From positions 1-64,000 of the forward strand of contig VCJN01000202.1 of NCBI GenBank assembly GCA_006384855.1: a stretch of 64,000 bases of DNA. Direction: 5' to 3'. Numbering within the stretch: position 1 is the stretch's first letter; each line of letters begins with the position of its first letter. The position numbers and the translations under genes are program-made. The DNA comes from Tetraselmis striata. Taxonomy: Eukaryota; Chlorophyta; Chlorodendrophyceae; Chlorodendrales; Chlorodendraceae. The notes under the pieces are model-generated. The model did no database searches, was not told where the DNA came from, and was given only the letters and a program-made list of their open reading frames with translations. Below are positions 58,510 through 64,000 of this stretch, piece by piece.

Positions 58510-58614
58510 CCCAGCGGTGATGAGCAAATGGCCGATGACGCCCACGACTACGGCGCCGACCTCGGTGACTTGGTCGACGAAGACTACATGGGGGACGATG
58601 GGGGCCTCTAAGGC
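58510..58614 (+). other. Possible acidic C-terminal exon (…DLGDLVDEDYMGDDGGL)
   Basis: A frame from the GGTGATGAGCAAATGGCC region encodes DEQMADDAHDYGADLGDLVD and ends EDYMGDDGGL, TAA. It follows a pyrimidine-rich CTCTTCCCAG that could be a splice acceptor. The tail is then repeated twice more in tandem downstream. Upstream sequence is interrupted by the long-TIR element, so any original gene is broken. Confidence 0.3.
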
Positions 58615-58797
58615 CCCTTGCCAATAAAACCTCACATACCTCGGTGACTTGGTCGAGGAAGACTGCATGGGGGACGATGGGGGCCTCTAAGGCCCCTTGC
58701 CAATAAAACCTCACATACCTCGGTGACTTGGTCGAGGAAGACTGCATGGGGGACGATGGGGGCCTCTTAGGCCCCCCTGCCAATGAAACACCGCATA
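58561..58797. repeat. 79-bp tandem repeat x3 ending in AATAAAA-like sequence
   Basis: Three units start CTCGGTGACTTGGTCGA at about 58560, 58639 and 58718, each containing a GGGGCCTCTAAGGCCCC palindrome and CCAATAAAACC (the third with changes). Each unit re-encodes LGDLV.ED.MGDDGGL and its stop. Confidence 0.85.
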
Positions 58798-59344
58798 CCC
58801 TAGCGGCACACATACACAAACATCTATGGCCCCTGGCCACACCACAACTCCCACAACGCAACCACCACTCCTAAGAGGCTTGAGACGGCACTCCAACCGG
58901 TGGCGGAGACCCATATACGGAGCGCAAGGCAGGGTGGAACTCCTCGCCTGCCTCATTTTGGCATTTTGCCTCCACTTCCTCATAATCTTCGGGATGTACA
59001 TACCCCAACGCCGGGAATGGACGGCAAAACGGCGCCGCCCTAGCTAGATGCCTATCCGAACAACGGGTCGAAGTTGCACACAGAGAACCAAGCACCCAGA
59101 GGACGATTGAGGCTCTATGGAGATCTGGGCGTTGGCACCAGGTGTCTCCGATACGTTCCGCCATCACCTGCCGCGCACGCGGCGGGGGTTGTTGCAGCGA
59201 GTCTCTGCTTGCGTGCCTAGTACCTTGTGCGGCATTCTCTCTGCCGGAGTACAGACGGCCAAGTCTGATGCGTCTACCCGTGGTCATTCCGCACTCTTTT
59301 TTTGGCGGTGCTGTTTCCGCCTCGCAATTGCTGTAGGACGTTTC

Positions 59345-59402
59345 CTATATTGCCTTTTCGGGTGATTTCCTGATCGCCTTTCGCAGCTAGCTCATGTAAC
59401 TA
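59345..59402 (+). mobile_element. Family 3 retro-insertion copy
   Basis: TTGCCTTTTCGGGTGATTTC followed by CTGATCGCCTTTCGCAGCTA and GCTCATGTAACTA matches the copies at 14024-14087 and 41970-42063. A clear target duplication was not found here. Confidence 0.65.
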
Positions 59403-59700
59403 TTTTAGTTATACTATCGTAGGAGTCGCTACATTGTACGGCCCCGCGTCCGCAGACCCGCCGACCCGCTCACCCGGGGCCCGGCGTCCGTCGACGGACA
59501 GGCGGCGAGGCGGACGGGCGACGGTCGTCCGGCGACGGACGAACGACGGCGTCCGGCGTCCGGGTCCAGTCCACGTGGCGGGCTCTGCGCTTCGCGCCAT
59601 GCCCGCCATGTTGACTTGACGAACGGCGACGACCGGCCCGGCCGGCGGCGGCGGCCGCGCGGCCGTCCAGCTGGCGACCGGTACCCGTACCGGTACAAGT

Positions 59701-59745
59701 AGTGTGTTGATTTTCTAATTCTGGGGAACTGCCCTTTTTGTAATT
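59701..59745 (+). mobile_element. 45-bp family 1 3'-end insertion with 9-bp target duplication
   Basis: ACAAGTAGT at 59692-59700 is repeated at 59746-59754. The insert GTGTTGATTTTCTAATTCTG ending CCCTTTTTGTAATTCAC is the sense-orientation 3' end of the same family as 33700-35076. Confidence 0.85.
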
Positions 59746-59937
59746 CACACAAGTAGTAAACAGCAGCGATGACTATTTTGGCCTGCGCGGAATTATTACG
59801 GAAAACATGACAAATACATTGTCGATCTATCTAGTAATATATGCGAAACCGTTCCGAAATTCGGCGATAGACAGACAGACAGACAGACTCACAGACTCAC
59901 CTCGTAATTAATATGGTAGGATAAATGTATTATTATA

Positions 59938-59966
59938 GGGAAGTCTTACTTGTATCCAGTGGATAC
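59938..59966. repeat. MULE terminal inverted repeat, left
   Basis: Begins GGGAAGTCTTACTTG directly after ATTATTATA and reaches GGATAC; a further GTATCCAG follows. Confidence 0.9.
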
Positions 59967-60154
59967 GTATCCAGCGACGATTTTTACAATTTTTCAAGTC
60001 CAGACAGGGGCGCCGAGAGTGTCGTCCAAGTCTGGACAGCACATGCTCGTACAACTGCTATGGCGGGTACGGGCATGAGTACTATGACGACTGCCGATAT
60101 ATAATATGCTGCTCCTGCTGCTGGACGTGATGCGGCAGTAGATGAAGCGCGTCA

Positions 60155-63100
60155 TCAAGGGGCGGCGCCTGCTGCTGCAGAAGTCGCCGGGGCGCCATGG
60201 CCAGTCGTGGGCCCCGAGGGCGGCAAGTTCTCTTGCGCCGGCTCCCTCTTGGGGCAGGTGGCACGGTTGTGGCCAGCAGACCCGCACTTGCTGCATTTCC
60301 GTCGCCCCTTGGCCTTGTTGTCAGGCCGATTGTAGTCCTGCACGTTCGCGACAGCTTGAATCTTGGCCATGAGTGCCCTGTCGGCGGGGGCTGCTGCTTC
60401 CAGCGCCTTGCGCTTGCGGATGCCGTCCTCAATGCGCACCAGACAGGCGAGGAGCTCTTCCGCCGCTTCTTGTTGGACGTATCCGTAGTCTACGCATATA
60501 AGGGACGTGACGGTGCGCGACCTCCCCCACAGCTTGCCGTATAACTGTCTTGCATGGCGTTGCTGGTCCACAGGAATGTCCAGCACCTGCTGGAGGCCAG
60601 CGCAGAGAACATGGGTTACCTTGGCCGACAGGGGGGCTGCGACAGTCGCGGAAACCCTAGTAGCGTTGGTGCCATACGTCCATAGCAAGGACGACTCGAG
60701 CTGAGTTTTGTGCCATCTGGTGTTGATGAGGTGCAGGTGGAAGCCCGCCCAGGCTAGGTCACGATGGGCGGCGTAGAAGTGACGACATGGTAGGCCGGCT
60801 GTGATACACATCCCACAGGTACACCAGTGCGACTTGAAAACCGTGACGTTGTCCCCCTCCCGGTTGCACTGCACGCGGACTGGGTCGTAGAACACGATAT
60901 ACTGGCTGACACGATGTAGGCTGTTCTCCACTTGCACAACCTTGCATGTGTCACCATCAGGACGAGATGCCAAAAATGATGCCAAACCAGCGCGGCGGAA
61001 CGGGTCCTTCTCAGCGAGGTCGGCACGATCCAGGTGCTCAGTGAAGCGCCTGAGGTTCAGCGTCCCAGGATCAACTTGCGGGACCTCCGCCACAGGATGA
61101 AGAGTGACCTCGCCCTCCAGGTCTTCGCCATCAGGTACCGCCGCCGCCTCATGGCAAGCCACCACACGGTAGTTTCCACTGCTCCCCATCTCCTCATGGC
61201 AAAGCTGAGTTGCGTAGCCTGAGATGTGCTCAGCCAGCTTGTCGGTGATGTCTGGGAACCACTGCTTGCACAGCTTGTCCGCGTCCACCCGTGATGTCCC
61301 TGCACGAATCTCGCGGATTTCCGTCTTCTTTGCCTTGCGTGCCTGAACCTCCCGGACCCGGTCAAATGCCTCCTCCAGTGTGAGGGTTCGCAGGAGGACA
61401 CCATGCTTGTAGTCCTTGTTGGCGCCCTCGCCCCGGCTGCTGGCGAACGATGATGCAGAAAAGCACTGCAACCAAGGTGCCCCCCATCGAGGGAAGTTCG
61501 CGCCAAGTTGCTTCTTGAGGTAGCTTTCCGCACTGGGATATCTACCCAGCAACAGTGCCCACCTGTAATAGCACAATCACATGGAACTGTTAGAAAATAT
61601 ATGGGCTGGGGGGGTCGCAAAATGCGGCGCGGAGCAGGATATATGGGTTGGGGGAGTCAGAGCATGGGAGGGCGAGCAGCATAATGCGGCGCGGGGCTGG
61701 ATGTATGGGTTGTGGGAGTCAAAAGTATGGGAGGGCGAGCAGCATAATGCGGCGCGGGGCTGGATGTATGGGTTGGGGGAGTCAAAAGTATGGGAGGGCG
61801 AGCAGCATAATGCGGCGCGGGGCTGGATGTATGGGTTGTGGGAGTCACAGCATGGGAGGGCGAGCAGCATAATGCGGCGCGGGGCAGGATATATGGGCTG
61901 AGGGAGTCAGAGTATGGGAGGGGCAGCGGCATATAGCTCGGCGCAAGGGAAAATTGGGTTGGGGCAGCCATGATACGGGAGGGGGAGAGCGGCAGCATAC
62001 TGTAATGGGGGGGGGGGGGGGGGGGCACACCGTGCACGAAAGGCAACTTCGGTTTGTGTTTTGGATGTGGTGATGAAGTCCACTACAAGCTGTCCGATGG
62101 CGCCGCCCACTGCACTTCTGCAATTCTTGAAAATGTTGGCGATCAGGTGGTACAGGCACCATATGTGGTAGGCATGGGGAAATACGTCGGCCACCACAGC
62201 AACCACCGCGGGGTCAGCATCCGTGATGATGACGAGGGGAGCGATGTTGTCGTGAGCTTTGAACCACATTCATAGTTGCCACGCATACGAATCGGACTCC
62301 TCGTCGATGATGAAACACTGTCCGACGGGGATAGTGCGACCTTCCTTGCATATCGCAGAGAAAACTCCGAGCTTGTAGCCGAGTTGGTCTAGGTTGTAGG
62401 TGTTGTCATGGATCAGGATATCCGACCCGCAGGCAATCCATGCTCTGCGCTGCTCGCCAGTGACCCACAGGACTCCCTTCAGGCGGTCCTCGTCGTCGAG
62501 AAGATGGATAACAACAAGGTCAGGGTCCTTCAAATGCTGCTCCTCCAGAAGGCGCTCGAGTAGGCGGCGGCATTGGCCGGTCGTGGGGGCACCAGAGCCC
62601 TTCACATTTCGCATAACGTTCCGGACCTGGGTCTCTTCGATGGTCTCGCCAGGAAAGTCGGCCACGAGCATCGCCTCTAGCTGCGTGTAAGTGCACTTCC
62701 CCCTCCCCACATAATGAGCGATCTTCTCACGCATGGCGTCCGGCAAAGGTTTGTCAGGGACAAGAACTTGTCGGTTGGGGCACAACGAGTGGGTCCCCAC
62801 AGATAGGCCCTCGCACGGACCGTGTGTCAAACCCGCCACAGCGGTCACGACCCACGCGGGATAGTCGCAGCGCGCCGCTTGGCTGGTGTGCTCGCCTGGG
62901 CGATTAGTCGTACGCCATATTGTGAGGAGGTAGGGGCATCCCACGCGTCGGCTTGTACGTTGGCGGTGCTTGGAGGGGTCGTTCACCTTGAGACATGGCG
63001 CGGGCTTGCCAGAGTGCCCACACTGAATTCGAAGGCGGCGCGGGATCCCCTCGGCGTTCTTGTTGTCGGCGAGATGTTTCTGAGTAAACCCAACAGCCGT

Positions 63101-63412
63101 GGCGTAGTCATGTGCGTAGCGAACGATGACCTCGGGGGGTGTCGTGCCCCTGGCGAGCACGTGGCCGATGCGAGGTGGGTTGTCGACGGAGAAGCGGTCA
63201 AACTCTGGATCTGTAGCGTCACGGGCAGAGCTTCCGATTGGAGGTGGCGCACTGTACGCGGCGGCGGGCTCAAATGGCGCTAACGGAACGGGTAGTGCAA
63301 GCTCGGGCGTCTGCGCAGTGGGAGGCAAGGAGCGCGGACCACCAAACACATCATGGATGGCAGATTCGGCGCCGCCAAAACAGGCGCAAGCGGGCGGGGG
63401 AGAGGTGGCCAT
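60155..63412 (-). CDS. MULE transposase with FAR1-like, MULE, SWIM and CCHC domains (about 929 codons, one in-frame TGA)
   Basis: Exon 1 63412-62031 and exon 2 61562-60155, phase 2 junction (Arg codon CG|G), intron 468 nt. The start is ATG 63412 (ACGATGG); a longer frame uses non-ATG codons. Domains in order: Pro-rich N-terminus; FAR1-like DNA-binding region (YAHDYATAVGFTQKHLADN, Cys/His spacing to CPYLLTIWR); MULE core with ILIHDNTYNLDQLGYKLGVF, FIIDEESDSYAWQL and PLVIITDADPAVVAVVADVF, followed by WCLYHLIANIFKN; joined exon RWALLLGRYPSAESYL; SWIM finger HWCTCGMCITAGLPCRHFYA; zinc knuckle RKCSKCGSAGHNRATCP. The catalytic Asp residues (NTYN Asp and TDADP) are visible. TGA (62270-62272) follows SYAWQL and the frame resumes as MWFKAHD. 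It is therefore either a recently inactivated gene or a read-through. The product would bind the inverted repeats and cut and paste the element. Confidence 0.85.
61590..61990. repeat. 63-bp minisatellite (about 5-6 units) in the MULE intron
   Basis: GCATAATGCGGCGCGGGGC recurs at about 61678, 61741, 61804 and 61867, with a first partial unit near 61615 and degenerate units to about 61985. The period is 63 bp, a multiple of three, so frames stay open on both strands (for example QPRAALCCSPSH units on the minus strand). It sits between exons, next to a poly-G run of about 18 at 62007-62025. Confidence 0.9.
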
Positions 63413-63589
63413 CGTGCCGGATGGGCGCGGGACTCTGAAAGTCAACGGCGAATAATCCAGGATGACCTATTTCAAATCCGTGCCCGTAGTAGACAGTGCC
63501 GCCGTTGCTGTGCTACTGGAGGCGCTACCGCGGCTTGTCCAGAACGGCTTGTCCAGAAGCTGCAATTGGACCTGGATACAAATAACGCT

Positions 63590-63618
63590 GTATCCACTGG
63601 ATACAAGTAAGATGTCCC
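63590..63618. repeat. MULE terminal inverted repeat, right
   Basis: Reads GTATCCACTGGATACAAGTA then AGATGTCCC on the plus strand, the reverse complement of the left tip with two differences, and is followed at once by ATTATTATA. Confidence 0.9.
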
Positions 63619-63903
63619 ATTATTATATACATTAAAGAAAAATATATTATTATATGTATTACATATATATTATGGTTGCATTAGTTAGTGTTTATTCAAC
63701 GAAAGTAAAATGTTAAGTAACATAACTGTATTATATATCATGCATATGTACACATATACATTCATTAGGCACATACCCGGTACAGCATACGACGAGCCTT
63801 AGTACACTCGTTATTTGAATAGTGTCTTTACATAAATATGAGCGCTACTCGAGTCCTCAGAATAATGAGAAAGCAATAAGGATTTCCATGCAAGTGCGAC
63901 GCA

Positions 63904-63968
63904 ACCTTTCATAGTTGCTGTTAGTTCTGTTGTAGTGCGCTTTTGTGAAAGCCCTGATGTAATTAAAT
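63904..63968 (+). mobile_element. 65-bp family 2 retro-insertion with 16-bp target duplication
   Basis: ATGCAAGTGCGACGCA at 63888-63903 is repeated exactly at 63969-63984. The insert ends GTGAAAGCCCTGATGTAATT AAAT and matches the 3' end of the copies at 3574-3832 and 39926-40048. Confidence 0.88.
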
Positions 63969-64000
63969 ATGCAAGTGCGACGCACGTTAGCGACTATATT

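Larger units (their letters stand above)
59938..63618 (-). mobile_element. Near-complete Mutator-like (MULE) DNA transposon, 3681 bp
   Basis: The 9-bp ATTATTATA flanks both ends (59929-59937 and 63619-63627), the size expected for MULEs. The tips are inverted: GGGAAGTCTTACTTGTATCC at the left and, read inward, GGGACATCTTACTTGTATCC at the right. The match runs through AGTGGATAC: 29 bp with two mismatches, including the palindrome TATCCAGTGGATA. Inside is one two-exon minus-strand transposase gene. The single defect seen is an in-frame TGA. Intact target duplication and tips indicate a recent insertion. Confidence 0.92.

Noticed and set aside
1..64000. CRISPR arrays, bacterial operons, rRNA or tRNA genes
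   Set aside because: No spaced direct repeats with unique spacers, no ribosome-binding logic and no cloverleaf or rRNA signature seen. Introns and element types indicate a eukaryotic nuclear genome. tRNA absence was judged by eye only.

Overview
The window looks like nuclear DNA of a volvocine or related chlamydomonadalean green alga. The evidence is GC-rich coding sequence, many short phased GT-AG introns, a wall-type protein with PPSPPP blocks and RRLLQ-type motifs, and TOC/PAT-like, MULE, Copia-like and non-LTR mobile elements. It also has abundant homopolymeric G/C tracts and CA/CT/TG microsatellites. I saw no bacterial operon or ribosome-binding-site logic. No species is assigned.

Layout. 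1-9.7 kb: repeat-rich sequence with degenerate coding pieces on both strands. 9.8-13.2 kb: a small two-exon gene (+) and a six-exon gene (-) for a 443-aa protein with an N-terminal MGC lipidation signal and an ankyrin-like end. 13.2-19.4 kb: mostly decayed sequence with a dead tyrosine-recombinase element. 19.5-28.2 kb: a 16-exon gene (+) for a 1743-aa secreted/transmembrane proline-rich protein. 29.9-32.6 kb: a gene (-) combining a signal peptide, an SGNH/GDSL-hydrolase-like domain, a thrombospondin type-1-like module and a membrane anchor. 33.7-38.5 kb: a non-LTR retroelement C-terminal ORF, then a PAT-like tyrosine-recombinase element with split direct repeats that has Gag and recombinase but no reverse transcriptase. 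39.3-42.6 kb: a short ORF running into a 1.5-kb tandem duplication whose two units carry different small retro-insertions. 42.7-44.1 kb: a broken Copia-like gag. 46.3-47.5 kb: a second, 5'-truncated non-LTR copy. 48.9-54.3 kb: a SUV3-type DExH RNA helicase gene (+) with poly-C tracts in many introns. 54.8-59 kb: a dead ORF, a 2.1-kb element with 304-bp terminal inverted repeats, and tandem repeats. 59.9-63.6 kb: an almost intact Mutator-like (MULE) transposon with inverted ends, a 9-bp target duplication and a two-exon FAR1/MULE/SWIM/zinc-knuckle transposase broken only by one in-frame TGA.

The probable host genes (443-aa protein, wall/receptor protein, SGNH-TSP1 protein, SUV3, perhaps two small genes) show no sign of working as a cluster. 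The two adjacent surface-type genes at 19.5-32.6 kb converge tail to tail. Most of the remaining sequence is mobile-element material, including several retro-insertions of about 45-260 bp that fall into three recurring 3'-end families with target-site duplications.

Exon structures were built by hand from splice signals and reading phase. In the 443-aa, 1743-aa and SUV3 models every junction keeps frame, but no transcript evidence was available.
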